DNA of 64,000 nucleotides. Source: Nisaea denitrificans DSM 18348 (GTDB lineage: Bacteria > Pseudomonadota > Alphaproteobacteria > Thalassobaculales > Thalassobaculaceae). The DNA lies in the NCBI RefSeq assembly GCF_000426505.1, contig NZ_KE384532.1:201910-265909 (forward strand). Direction: 5' to 3'. The translations under genes were made by a program, and so were the position numbers. Below, one piece after another: positions 9,246 through 17,029 of the stretch (positions are counted from its first letter, which is position 1; the number at the start of each line of letters is the position of its first letter). A model generated the notes under the pieces. That model made no database searches and had not been told where the DNA came from. It saw only the letters and a list, made by a program, of their open reading frames with translations.

Positions 9246-10003
9246 TCAGTCCTTCTTGTTGGTGTGCGGGGGAGCCTGCTCCGCGCGGGTGCGGAGATAG
9301 GCCTCGTCCATGGTGCGGAGCAGGGGCACGAACTCGTCCGGGTCCGTGATGCCGAAGAGCCCGCAATAGGCGGCGATCTCGGCCAGCGGGATGGCCCCTT
9401 CCGCCGTTCCGAACGGCGTGGACACAAGCGGGCGTCCGCGCGTCAGCAAGGCGAAAGCGTGGGCCACCCGCTCAAGATCCGGAAACAGCTCCGGTTTCTC
9501 GCTGAGGGCCGATGGCGCTGTGCCGCTTTGCTCGGCGAGAAGACTCAGGAAGTCTTGCCGCCCGCCCCAGGCGACTTGCCAGCGGACGAAGGCGGCAAGT
9601 TTTTTTCCGCCTCCTCCTGATCCTGCTGACGGTAGAGCTCGATATCGGTCGCCATCTCGACGATGAGATCGCGGAAGTCGCGCAGTGCCGGGTCGAGCAG
9701 GAGTTCGCGCGCCCGGTCCGGCGAATAGGCAAGCGCTGCGCCGTCCAGGGCGAGATCCTGCCAGTCGAGCAGCACGGTTTCCGCCAGCACTTCGGCGGTC
9801 ACCCGTTCCGCCGTCGCTTCCTCCAGCGTGCCTGCACGCAGGGCCCGGCGGAAAGGCTTCATCCGGCGCTGCATCGCCTCGCGATAGCGCCGGTTGCCGA
9901 TCCGGGCGAGCTTGACCCGGGCGCCACTGTCGTCGCCGTCCAGTGCAACCCAGACACCTTCATCCTCAGCGGTGCGGTCGGCCTTGAATTTCGAGAGATC
10001 CAT
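9246..10003 (-). CDS. tail assembly chaperone, -1 frameshift product (G-T type)
   Basis: Predicted 252-residue fusion made when ribosomes slip -1 on A AAA AAC (9605-9599) near the end of the upstream 152-residue frame. After the slip the frame reads LAAFVRWQVAWGGRQDFLSL and stays open through the segment MAHAFALLTRGRP... to a stop at 9246. I checked each codon between 9599 and 9468 and found no stop. Without the slip, the downstream 73 codons would have only a poor GTG start and no ribosome site. Position between tail tube and tape measure matches lambda G/GT and similar chaperones that coat the tape measure during tail assembly. Confidence 0.8.
9545..10003 (-). CDS. tail assembly chaperone, zero-frame product (G type)
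   Basis: A 152-residue acidic and helical protein (MDLSKFKADRTAEDEGVWVALDGDDSGARV...) made when no frameshift occurs. After the slippery site at codons 133-135 it adds only a Ser/Gly/Lys tail and stops. It sits 34 bases downstream of the tail tube gene. In long-tailed phages this protein is produced in excess over the frameshifted form. The assignment rests on gene order, size and the recoding signal rather than on a sequence family I can name. Confidence 0.75.
   Translation of the reverse strand: MDLSKFKADRTAEDEGVWVALDGDDSGARVKLARIGNRRYREAMQRRMKPFRRALRAGTLEEATAERVTAEVLAETVLLDWQDLALDGAALAYSPDRARELLLDPALRDFRDLIVEMATDIELYRQQDQEEAEKNLPPSSAGKSPGAGGKTS
9554..9605 (-). other. programmed -1 ribosomal frameshift element
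   Basis: The coding strand reads GCG GAA AAA AAC TTG, giving the classic X XXY YYZ heptamer A AAA AAC at 9605-9599 in the correct phase. A perfect 9-bp inverted repeat (CTTGCCGCC at 9599-9591, GGCGGCAAG at 9562-9554) follows with a 28-nt loop. A shorter stem-loop inside it (CTTGCC ... GGCAAG) could also form. Stimulatory structures of this kind help -1 slippage, although here the stem abuts the heptamer more closely than the usual 5-9 bases. Confidence 0.8.
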
Positions 10004-10037
10004 TATCTGTCCTTTGGAGATTAGGTTGTGTCTGGGG

Positions 10038-11207
10038 TCAGGCGGCGATGCGGTCGATCTGGAAGGTCGCGCCGGTGGCCGGATCGCGCACCGCCTGGAA
10101 CTGGAAGTCGGCCATCACGTCCTGGTCCGGGCCGCCGGCGGCGATGCTGCCCCGGGTCAGCCGGACACGTGGAAGGGTGAAGACATAGGCGTTGCCGTCC
10201 GCGTCCGTGACCCGGAAGGACAGGCTGGTCGGGGTGCCGTTCAGGTATTTCTCGTAGAGCGCGCCGTCGGCGAAATAGAAGCTGGCCCGGCCCGTCACCT
10301 GGCACCGGCCGGTGCCGATATCGACATTGCCGAGACTGCCGACCGCACCGATCCCGCGCAGCCCGTTGGCGAGCGAGATCGAGAGCGATTGCAGGAAGAT
10401 ACCGGAGAGCGGGGCGCCGCCTTCCATCACCTGGCCGATATTGTTGACGGCGTTGAGCACCGGGTTGGTCATGGCGGGAATGGCCGCGCCGGTGCCGACC
10501 GTGGCGCTGCCGATGGAGGCGGAAGCGCCCATGAAGCCGAAGCTGCCGGTCAGCACCCGGCCGGTCTGGATCTGCAGGTCCATGGTATCGGCGACCATGC
10601 CGGTGAAGGCGATATACTGGCCGATATCGGTAAAGGCCTTTTCCAGCGTCAGCGCGGTTTCCGAGACGCCGTTGCGGATCATCGAGCCGTCCAGGCTGAC
10701 GGTCAGCCCGGTCGCAGCCTCGTCATTCTGCGGAGCGGGGGACACGGTGAGACTGTTCGCGGTCACGGCACTGACCTGGTAGAGGCCGTTATTCTCGCCG
10801 CTGTTCGCCGCGAAGCCGCCGACCCGGACCCATTGTCCCGCCTTGATCCCGGCCGCCACGAAATCCGTTGAGGTACTGGTGAAAGCGCTGCCGCTCGCAT
10901 CCGCCGCGATATCGTCCGCGACGGAGATGGCGAGCGGCGTGGACCAGACGGAGAACAGGGCGCTTTCGATCAGCGTGTCATAGGCGCCATAGGAAAGCTC
11001 CAGATTGACAGCGCCCGAGGCGGAGGCGCCGGTCTGGATCAGGTCCGGGACCTGACGGTCGGCCCGGACTTCGGACGAGCTGGTGGTGGCAATCGTGTAG
11101 CCGAGACTCTCGCCGGTGAAGCGAAGTTTTGTCAGGGCCGAGGCCGGGGTCGATCCCCAGAGCGATTCCTTTGCATAGGCGAGTTCCGTGCGGCTTGAAT
11201 CCGCCAT
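10038..11207 (-). CDS. major tail tube protein
   Basis: A 389-residue protein, MADSSRTELAYAKESLWGSTPASALTKLRFTGESL... The opening 'TELAYAKE..WG..P' and the later 'SLGY.I.TTSSSEVRADRQVPDLIQTG' are hallmarks of a phage tail tube family. A central insert of about 100 residues with an Ig-like feel (SAFTSTSTDFVAAGIKAGQWVRVGGF, then NNGLYQVSAVTANSLTV) probably decorates the tube. It follows the tail terminator gene and precedes the chaperone pair, the standard siphovirus order. Confidence 0.85.
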   Translation of the reverse strand: MADSSRTELAYAKESLWGSTPASALTKLRFTGESLGYTIATTSSSEVRADRQVPDLIQTGASASGAVNLELSYGAYDTLIESALFSVWSTPLAISVADDIAADASGSAFTSTSTDFVAAGIKAGQWVRVGGFAANSGENNGLYQVSAVTANSLTVSPAPQNDEAATGLTVSLDGSMIRNGVSETALTLEKAFTDIGQYIAFTGMVADTMDLQIQTGRVLTGSFGFMGASASIGSATVGTGAAIPAMTNPVLNAVNNIGQVMEGGAPLSGIFLQSLSISLANGLRGIGAVGSLGNVDIGTGRCQVTGRASFYFADGALYEKYLNGTPTSLSFRVTDADGNAYVFTLPRVRLTRGSIAAGGPDQDVMADFQFQAVRDPATGATFQIDRIAA

Positions 11208-11249
11208 GGTGGTCTCCTTGGGCGTGAGGTTTGGGGTAGAGGTGAAAGA

Positions 11250-11642
11250 TCAATGGATTTCGTCGCGCCAGAACGGAATCGCCACGGCGGCCCGGTAGGC
11301 GCCGTCGATATCCTCGTCCGCGGTGATTTCAGGCGGCAGCAGCACGTGAGCTGGGATCAGTGCGCCGTTGAACAGGGCGGCGGCGGCATCGGCGAGGGCG
11401 GTTGCCTGTTGCGCGCCGCCGCCAAGCGGGGTGAAGCAGTAGATCATGATGCGGCCCCGGTAGCGGTGCAGGGCCGGGCTGCCGAGCGCGGCCTGCTCCG
11501 ATTGCTCATGCAGGATCATCAGTTTCACCCAGCGTCCGTCCTCGGGCGGGCTGAAGGCGACATTCTCGAAGGCGATCGGTGTGAGCAGCCAGTTGGCGCC
11601 GAAAAAACTCTCGACCGCACGCCGGGCACTGGTGAAGGACAT
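11250..11642 (-). CDS. tail terminator-like protein (DUF4128 type)
   Basis: A 130-residue protein with the pattern of minor tail or tail-terminator proteins. It has an N-terminal helix (FTSARRAVESFFGANW), a beta region with PIAFENVAFSPP and WVKLMILHEQSEQAALG, and the motif 'YRGRIMIYCFTPLGGGAQQATALADAAAALF'. Such proteins cap the growing tail tube and join it to the head connector. The gene lies 11 bases downstream of the head-closure gene and 42 bases upstream of the tail tube gene. Confidence 0.75.
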   Translation of the reverse strand: MSFTSARRAVESFFGANWLLTPIAFENVAFSPPEDGRWVKLMILHEQSEQAALGSPALHRYRGRIMIYCFTPLGGGAQQATALADAAAALFNGALIPAHVLLPPEITADEDIDGAYRAAVAIPFWRDEIH

Positions 11643-11653
11643 GAGTTCTCTCC

Positions 11654-12016
11654 TTAGCGCCTGACGAGCAGGCGGAACAGCAGGGGCTCGGTGCCGGTGG
11701 CGATGGTGGTGACATTGACGACGTCATGCGCTGCACCGTCGATCCGGAGCAGGTCGCCCGGTGCGGGGCGGATGCCGGACAGATCCTCTCCGGCGACGGT
11801 GACCAGCAGGTCGCCGTTCTGCATCAGCCCGCCGACAAAGGCCGCCGAGACGCTTTCGACGATGCCCAGCAGGGGATGGTCGGACGGCGTTCCGGTGACG
11901 TTTCCTGTCGCCGGGTCATAGCTGGCCGCTTCCGTCTTGCTGAGCACCATCGGGGCGCCGTAGCGGGTGATCAAACGGGCGGCTACGCCCGAGAGAGAAG
12001 AGCCGAACGGGGTCAT
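11654..12016 (-). CDS. head-tail joining (closure) protein
   Basis: A 120-residue, mostly beta protein (ARLITRYGAPMVLSKTEAASYDPATGNVTGTPSDHP, then PAPGDLLRIDGAAHDVVNV) of the size and position of head-closure or stopper proteins. It overlaps the upstream connector gene by 4 bases, so the two are translationally coupled. Identification rests on order (adaptor, closure, terminator, tube) and fold-like composition; no specific family name is certain. Confidence 0.65.
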   Translation of the reverse strand: MTPFGSSLSGVAARLITRYGAPMVLSKTEAASYDPATGNVTGTPSDHPLLGIVESVSAAFVGGLMQNGDLLVTVAGEDLSGIRPAPGDLLRIDGAAHDVVNVTTIATGTEPLLFRLLVRR

Positions 12017-12483
12017 GCGCGTATCACCTCATGGCTGGCGGCCGGCCGCAGCAGCGGCTTCAGCAGCAGATCGATCAAGGGGTAGGACCGGCCGGACACG
12101 GCGTCGGGCATGTAATCGACCTCGACCGGGCCGACCTTTTCCCGCAGCACCTTCCCGCCCCTTTCCAGTGGCGGAGCCAGGTCGCCGGCCAGCGCGATCA
12201 GCGCCAGCTCGGCGGTGGCGTGCTCGACCCGGCGCGGGATGCCGGAAAGAGTGCGGCCCTCGCTGTCCACCGCATCCCGCCTTGGCCAGGACAACGGCTG
12301 GCCCGGATCGGCGATGCGGCCCCGAAAGGCGTAGCTGCCGTCGATATAGGCGGTGGCCTGCAACAATGCCGCCTCCCGCGCGACCGACGGCGCCGCCGCC
12401 CATCCCGACGCGTTGCGGGCGGCGAAATAGGCATCCGCATCCGCGACCGTGAGATAGGTGTCTTCGCCGACCGCGAGGCTCAT
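12013..12483 (-). CDS. head-tail adaptor, DnaT-like family
   Basis: A 156-residue protein starting MSLAVGEDTYLTVADADAYFAARN. The motif 'DAYFAAR...W..A....EAALLQATAYID' and the later PLSWPRRDAVDSEGR belong to the family annotated as putative DnaT-like ssDNA-binding phage proteins, which act as head-tail connectors. The start was chosen because it overlaps the upstream stop as ATGA and aligns with the family N-terminus. A longer in-frame upstream extension is only the out-of-frame shadow of the preceding gene. Confidence 0.75.
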   Translation of the reverse strand: MSLAVGEDTYLTVADADAYFAARNASGWAAAPSVAREAALLQATAYIDGSYAFRGRIADPGQPLSWPRRDAVDSEGRTLSGIPRRVEHATAELALIALAGDLAPPLERGGKVLREKVGPVEVDYMPDAVSGRSYPLIDLLLKPLLRPAASHEVIRA

Positions 12484-12767
12484 TTCCGCCTCCCCCGGCG
12501 CCGCCGTTTGCCGGAAAGAACGGGTGCGGGCGGAGGCACAGGCACGGGTGGTGCCGATAGGGCCAGGACAGGTGCCGGTCCGGATTCGCAAGGTGCGGAT
12601 TGGCAGGGCGGGGGTTGCACTTCCGGATCGTCGTCCGACAGCAGCCAGTTGCGGAACCGGCCGTCTTTCTCGTGGATGTAATCCGCCCGGTTCGCGAGCA
12701 GGCGCTGCTCGCCGTAGCGGTGCTGCAGCGTGACGGTTGGCAGCAGGTCGGCTTCAGGCTCGGACAT
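12480..12767 (-). CDS. small hypothetical protein of the head region
   Basis: A 95-residue protein, MSEPEADLLPTVTLQHRYGEQR..., with a short folded N-terminal half (LLANRADYIHEKDGRFRNWLLSDD). A Pro/Ala-rich linker follows, then a strongly basic end (SGKRRRRGRRK). The basic tail would suit nucleic-acid or capsid contact, but no family was recognised. It overlaps the adaptor gene by ATGA and follows the terminator behind the coat gene. Composition in the C-terminal half is low-complexity, so that part may be disordered. Confidence 0.6.
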   Translation of the reverse strand: MSEPEADLLPTVTLQHRYGEQRLLANRADYIHEKDGRFRNWLLSDDDPEVQPPPCQSAPCESGPAPVLALSAPPVPVPPPAPVLSGKRRRRGRRK

Positions 12768-12799
12768 GGAACGGCCCCTTCGGTCTGGCAATGCTGAAT

Positions 12800-12840
12800 A
12801 AAAAAATGGCCCGGGCTCCGGCGGACGGAGACCCGGGCCA
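12800..12840 (-). terminator. intrinsic terminator after coat protein gene
   Basis: On the minus strand TGGCCCGGG-T-CTCCG pairs across a 4-nt loop with CGGAG-CCCGGGCCA, followed at once by TTTTTTT (12806-12800). It lies 38 bases past the coat gene stop and 33 bases before the next gene. It should reduce transcription from capsid into connector and tail genes. Confidence 0.85.
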
Positions 12841-12877
12841 GGCGGGCGCAGGGAAGGTGGTGAAGGCAGGGGAGGCG

Positions 12878-14029
12878 CTAGCCGGCGATGCGGACGGCGA
12901 GTTCCGGGCGCACCAGTTTCACACCCCACAACACATCAAATTCCCACACGGTCTGTTTGTATTGCCGGGAGATTTCCAGTCGCAGCGAGATGCCCGTCTC
13001 GGCATCGGTCATGGACAGGATCTGGTTGCCGAGAGAGAGGTCCTGGGTGCCTGCACTGAGCGGCCGCATGGCGAGCGCGAAGGCATCCCGGTGAAAGGCC
13101 AGATTGACCACATGGCTCGGCGTAACGGTTGCCGCCGCATCGGCGGCGACGTCCGCTTTCAGAGCAGGATTGATGGCAACGGAGACGCCGATGCCATCGA
13201 GCACCGTGTCCGCTGTCACCGCGTAGCTCTGGGCGTGTCCGGCGAAGCTGACGATATCGCCCACCTTCAGGGTCGGGCTGCCGATGTCGGATTTCAGGCT
13301 GACGCTCGCCGCTCCGGTGCTCGCTACATTGGCGGTGATGGTAAAGCTGCCGCTGTCGCTGGCGGTACCGGCGGCATGGGTCAGCACGCCGTCATCGGCG
13401 TACCATTCAATGCCGAACTTGCGGCCGATCTCACCGTCGATCTTCACCGAGGCGGAGCCGACTTTCTCCGCGTCGGAGAAGGGTGCCAAGGCCAGCGCGT
13501 TGGCCTCGGCATCGAAATCCAGCACGGCCCGCCGGTCGCCGCGCGGGGCGAGCTGCTTGTTCAGCAGTTTCCGGGCGGAGGTGGCGTCGGACACGTCGGA
13601 GCCGAAAGGCGTCACGCCCGCGCCGCCGACAAGGCCGAAGACGCCTTTATATTCGGCATGGACGGAGGCATTGACCGCATTGGCCAGTGCCCGGATCGCC
13701 TCGCTCATCTGCATCGGCACGAAATTCTCGTTCCGGTCGATCTCCATCACCTCTTTATCCGTGAGGTAGAAGCCCGCCTTCTTCCACTTGTCGAGAGGTA
13801 CCTGGACCTTGGAGATAGTGATGTCGTCCGGCTGCGGGGCGGTGTTGGACGGGGTGACGTCGCTTGCCGTGATGGCGCTCGGCAGGGGCACGTCCACCGT
13901 GTCGCCCTTGCGGGCGGCGTCGTTCGAATAGTCCGCGTTCACCAGCCGGGGCATGATCGCCTGCTCGCGCAGGGCCAGCAGGCCGCGGGCCAGGATTTTC
14001 GGCATGATTTCGGTCATGGCGTTTGCCAT
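12878..14029 (-). CDS. major capsid protein, P22 coat-like
   Basis: A 383-residue protein starting MANAMTEIMPKILARGLLALREQAIMPRLVN, with GAGGAG upstream fixing the start. The segment DKWKKAGFYLTDKEVMEIDRNENFVPMQMSEAIRALANAV in the first third is characteristic of the P22 gp5-like coat family (HK97 fold). Ig-like insert sequences rich in Ala/Ser/Thr follow in the middle, and the C-terminal SLRLEISRQYKQTVWEFDVLWGVK closes the fold. It is preceded by a scaffold gene, as in P22-like heads. Confidence 0.85.
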   Translation of the reverse strand: MANAMTEIMPKILARGLLALREQAIMPRLVNADYSNDAARKGDTVDVPLPSAITASDVTPSNTAPQPDDITISKVQVPLDKWKKAGFYLTDKEVMEIDRNENFVPMQMSEAIRALANAVNASVHAEYKGVFGLVGGAGVTPFGSDVSDATSARKLLNKQLAPRGDRRAVLDFDAEANALALAPFSDAEKVGSASVKIDGEIGRKFGIEWYADDGVLTHAAGTASDSGSFTITANVASTGAASVSLKSDIGSPTLKVGDIVSFAGHAQSYAVTADTVLDGIGVSVAINPALKADVAADAAATVTPSHVVNLAFHRDAFALAMRPLSAGTQDLSLGNQILSMTDAETGISLRLEISRQYKQTVWEFDVLWGVKLVRPELAVRIAG

Positions 14030-14156
14030 TTCGAAGGCTCCTCGATGTGTGAAAAAGGCATGTTGATGCCGTGCCGCTCGGCCCGCGCGCAGCACAAAGC
14101 GCCGCCGGCCATCCCGGCCGCCGGTTATGTCAGGTCATAACGTTAAGTGATTGGTG

Positions 14157-14786
14157 TTAGCGGGAGACCCGCACCCGGCCGCTGGCGATGGCGGCGATGT
14201 TGCGGTCGAGCGCGTTCTGGTCGCTCATCGCGATGACATTCTCGTTGCCGCCTGCCTGGCCAAGGCTGGGGGCACCGCTGCCGCCACGAGCGGGCAGCTC
14301 GAAGGCCCGGCCATAAACCGGGCTGGCCTGCAACTCGCGCACCAGATCGCGCGGGGTGAGCGGGGTGCCGTCTTCGGGGTTCTCCGCCGGGGCATCGCCC
14401 TCGCCCCGGATCGTTACGGAGATACCGGCCTCGCTCTCGGCCAGGATCAGCCGGGGTACGATGACCGGCAGAAGCAGCTCGGCGATGCCGTGCTCGGCAT
14501 GGATCGCAGCGCGGGCCTCGGCGGCAATCAGCGCTGCTTCCAGTTTTACCTGGGTTAGGGACGCTTCGCCTTCCTGTCCCGCGCGCTGTTCGCTCCCCAG
14601 ACGGTCGAGTTCTGCTTTCAACTCCCGCCGGGCGGCACGTTCCTTTTCCAGTGCGGATTTCAGGCCGGAGACATCTTCCACGCCGTCGGCATCGAGGCGG
14701 TAACGGCCATCGTCCGTTTCGACATAGAAGGCGCGGGCCGCTTCCGGGACGGCGTCGAGAGAGTCTGTTTCGGCGGGCAAGGGCAT
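14157..14786 (-). CDS. scaffolding protein
   Basis: A 209-residue protein with a charged coiled coil at about residues 40-75 (VSGLKSALEKERAARRELKAELDRLGSEQ). Helical middle parts follow, and a C-terminal helix with basic residues ends the protein (NALDRNIAAIASGRVRVSR). Capsid scaffolds have this layout, with the basic C-terminal helix binding the coat protein. It lies directly upstream of the P22-type coat gene, which fits P22 gp8-like function. The family is assigned by position and architecture. Confidence 0.75.
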   Translation of the reverse strand: MPLPAETDSLDAVPEAARAFYVETDDGRYRLDADGVEDVSGLKSALEKERAARRELKAELDRLGSEQRAGQEGEASLTQVKLEAALIAAEARAAIHAEHGIAELLLPVIVPRLILAESEAGISVTIRGEGDAPAENPEDGTPLTPRDLVRELQASPVYGRAFELPARGGSGAPSLGQAGGNENVIAMSDQNALDRNIAAIASGRVRVSR

Positions 14787-14823
14787 GGCTGTACTCCAGT
14801 GGCGAAAACAAAGGGCTGAAACG

Positions 14824-14851
14824 AAAAACGCCCCGCTGAGCGGGGCGTTTT
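14824..14851 (-). terminator. bidirectional intrinsic terminator between cheZ and scaffold
   Basis: Perfect inverted repeat ACGCCCCGCT-G-AGCGGGGCGT (in practice a 7-bp GC stem with a 5-nt loop), flanked by AAAAA on one side and TTTT on the other. It can therefore end transcription in both directions. It lies 25 bases after the cheZ stop and isolates cheZ from the scaffold and coat genes. Confidence 0.85.
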
Positions 14852-14875
14852 GGAAAAGTCCTGGAAGGAAAAGCG

Positions 14876-15685
14876 TCAGTCGAACAGGGCGTCGATTTCG
14901 TCCTGCGAGATCGCCTGGCCTTCCGCCATCGGGCCGCTCAGGGTCAGATCCTCGTCCTTGCGGGTAATGTCTTCCGGCAATGGCATGGTCTGGAATTCGC
15001 GGATATCCCAGGTCGCCATCATCGCGTCGACCCGTTCCTCGATGTAATTGAGAACCTTGATCACCTTGTTGATGCGCTGGCCGGTCAGATCCTGGAAGTT
15101 ACAGGCTTCGTATATCCCCGTGATCAGATCCGCGATGTCGCCAAGGCGTGAGTTCGCGTATTCGTCCTGGGTGACCGTCAAAAGATCGGCGACGACTTCC
15201 TCGATTCTCTCGGCGGAGTTCATGATCCCGTCGGTCGCGGTCTCGGTCTGGCGCACGATCTCGCTGAGCTCCTCCGTCGCCGACTCGAACTTGTCCTCGT
15301 TCGAGAGTGGATGGCGCAGAGCGGCGATTTCGACCTTGGTGGCCTGGATACGACCGGCGATCTCGGCGATCTCGGTCCGGATCTCGTCGATCTTCTGGTC
15401 CTGCTGACCGACATTGGCTGCAGCCGTTGCCGCTGCGGATTCTGCTGCTGCGGTATCTGACGCCGCAGGCCGGTGCCCATCGATCTTGCGTTCCAGATCG
15501 CGGATCGCATTCATGACTTCGGACAGATCGACCTCGGCGGCGGTGACGACACTCTCGGCAACCAGCGCATTCCTGGCGCCATTGGTGTTTTTGCCGCTGA
15601 GATTGCTTTTGGCACCATTCTTCGCACCCGCATTGGGTGCGCGGCGCGATTCGATGCTGTACGGCGTTTTCATATACCTAGGCAA
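14876..15685 (-). CDS. cheZ: chemotaxis protein phosphatase CheZ, inside the phage locus
   Basis: A 269-residue CheZ homologue, which dephosphorylates CheY-P to control the flagellar motor. After a variable basic N-terminus and an Ala-rich region come long coiled-coil helices. The catalytic signature ACNFQDLTGQRINKVI carries the conserved Asp and Gln used to activate water. The C-terminus AISQDEIDALFD matches the CheY-binding tail. The start is TTG with AGAGGAG 7 bases upstream; an internal ATG four codons on has a worse site. It lies between the portal and scaffold genes on the same strand, with its own terminator, which is the pattern of a prophage moron. No other che or fli gene is nearby. 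Confidence 0.9.
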   Translation of the reverse strand: MPRYMKTPYSIESRRAPNAGAKNGAKSNLSGKNTNGARNALVAESVVTAAEVDLSEVMNAIRDLERKIDGHRPAASDTAAAESAAATAAANVGQQDQKIDEIRTEIAEIAGRIQATKVEIAALRHPLSNEDKFESATEELSEIVRQTETATDGIMNSAERIEEVVADLLTVTQDEYANSRLGDIADLITGIYEACNFQDLTGQRINKVIKVLNYIEERVDAMMATWDIREFQTMPLPEDITRKDEDLTLSGPMAEGQAISQDEIDALFD

Positions 15686-15751
15686 AGCGCTACTCCTCTA
15701 ACTCGCCCAAGTAATACCCGAATGAGGTTATCAATCGGTAAAGACGATTTC

Positions 15752-15775
15752 ATTGCAGGGCAATGCCACTGCAAT
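15752..15775. promoter_or_regulatory. inverted repeat upstream of cheZ
   Basis: Perfect 7-bp inverted repeat ATTGCAG-N10-CTGCAAT in the 115-base gap between portal and cheZ. Next to it (15734-15748) is ATCGG-N5-ACGAT, an imperfect cousin of the dyads near the repressor gene. No T-run follows, so it looks more like a protein-binding site than a terminator. A cheZ-specific promoter is likely in this gap but no clear -35/-10 pair was found. Confidence 0.35.
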
Positions 15776-15800
15776 CAATGGGTTGCAACGGGTTTCCTGA

Positions 15801-17006
15801 TCAACTGGTCGGGAGATCGGACGATTCCTTGCCATGCAGTGCGACCCGTCCCGCCTCGCTCCTTGGAACGCCGAGCCAGTCCGCCATAAAGCCGAATGCG
15901 GTGGTCAACCCGTCCTCGACGGCATGAATCAGGCCGAGCAGGGATGTGGTGTTTTCCGCCGCGTCGATGGCCCGCGCCGTCGCCGTTGTCGATCCGGCCC
16001 CGCCGCGCCGGGTCATGAGATCGAGACCCATGACCGCCATGCGATCCTCCAGATCGATCAGGTCCTGCCGGCCGGCGGCGATGGCGGCGCCGCTATGCTC
16101 GACAAAGCGCAGGTCCGCGCTTTCTCCTTCGCCGGTGACGATCCGGTTGGGCCCAAGCGCCAGGCCGTCCTCGGGCAGGGTCAGATTGCGCCCGAACAGG
16201 ATCGGTACCCGGGCCACATGCAGGATGTGGCGCTGATCGCTTGCCGATTGCCAGTGCGCCAGATTGAGCCAGGCCAGATCCATCAGCGGCGGGTGGGCCG
16301 TCATGAAGCCTGCCCGGTTGGCATAGATGGTGACCAGCGGGATGCAGTCGAGGCTGCTGTCCCCGGCATCGTCACGATGCCAGGGGCCGTGACCGTCGAC
16401 ACCGCGCCGCCAGATTTCAAAGCGGCCGGGATAGAGCACCCGGATCTGGCGTTCGGTCTTGTCTTCCCATGTGCCGGACGTCCGGTTGACGGTCTCGCGG
16501 ATGCGGACCCGCGTCAGGGCGCTGCCGATGCCGCTCTCCTGACCGCGCCAGCCGATCAGGTCCGGCGCCTGTATATGAACGAGATAGGGCCGGGCGGTAT
16601 CCTTTCCGCCCTCCCCGATCCGGGGATGGTCGACCAGGATATGCGTGAGGCCATCGGTCAATGCAGCCTGCATCACATCGCGGGCGAACACCGTGAGGTT
16701 GCGGCCGCCCAGATCGACATTGTCCGTCAGCGCCGTCAGGGCGTCGGGCGGCGTGCCGGTCAGACTGGCAGGCCGGTGGAACGGTTTTCCGAGCAGGGTC
16801 TGGATCGTGCGCTGCAATCCGTTGAACAGCACGCTCCGGTTCAGCCGGATTGTATAGGCTTCTCGTGTCTCTCCGGGCTCCCGGGGCAGCCATTTTTCTC
16901 CGCGCTGCCGCATGATGCGGGTGCCGCCGAGCAGGTCGTGGATCAGCTCCCAATCGGTGGCCATATCCTGATAGGCGGCATTCGGTGTTGCGACGTCGGA
17001 ACTCAT
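15801..17006 (-). CDS. portal protein (DUF4055 family)
   Basis: A 401-residue portal-type protein. The pattern 'W..IHDLLGGTRIMRQRGEKWLPREPGETREAYTIRLNRSVLFNGLQRTIQTLLGKPF' at the N-terminus and 'RPYLVHIQAPDLIGWR' in the middle identify the DUF4055 family, found as portals in alphaproteobacterial phages. The clip/stem helices with HWQSASDQRHILHVARVPILFG follow. It would form the dodecameric ring through which terminase packages DNA. It lies 23 bases downstream of the peptidoglycan-binding-like gene. Confidence 0.8.
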   Translation of the reverse strand: MSSDVATPNAAYQDMATDWELIHDLLGGTRIMRQRGEKWLPREPGETREAYTIRLNRSVLFNGLQRTIQTLLGKPFHRPASLTGTPPDALTALTDNVDLGGRNLTVFARDVMQAALTDGLTHILVDHPRIGEGGKDTARPYLVHIQAPDLIGWRGQESGIGSALTRVRIRETVNRTSGTWEDKTERQIRVLYPGRFEIWRRGVDGHGPWHRDDAGDSSLDCIPLVTIYANRAGFMTAHPPLMDLAWLNLAHWQSASDQRHILHVARVPILFGRNLTLPEDGLALGPNRIVTGEGESADLRFVEHSGAAIAAGRQDLIDLEDRMAVMGLDLMTRRGGAGSTTATARAIDAAENTTSLLGLIHAVEDGLTTAFGFMADWLGVPRSEAGRVALHGKESSDLPTS

Positions 17007-17029
17007 TTTTTGGCCTTTCTGCGGTATAC

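Noticed and set aside
9246-9467. 73-codon frame as an independent gene
   Set aside because: Its GTG lacks a ribosome site and the frame continues open upstream to the slippery heptamer, so it is better read as the frameshift extension.
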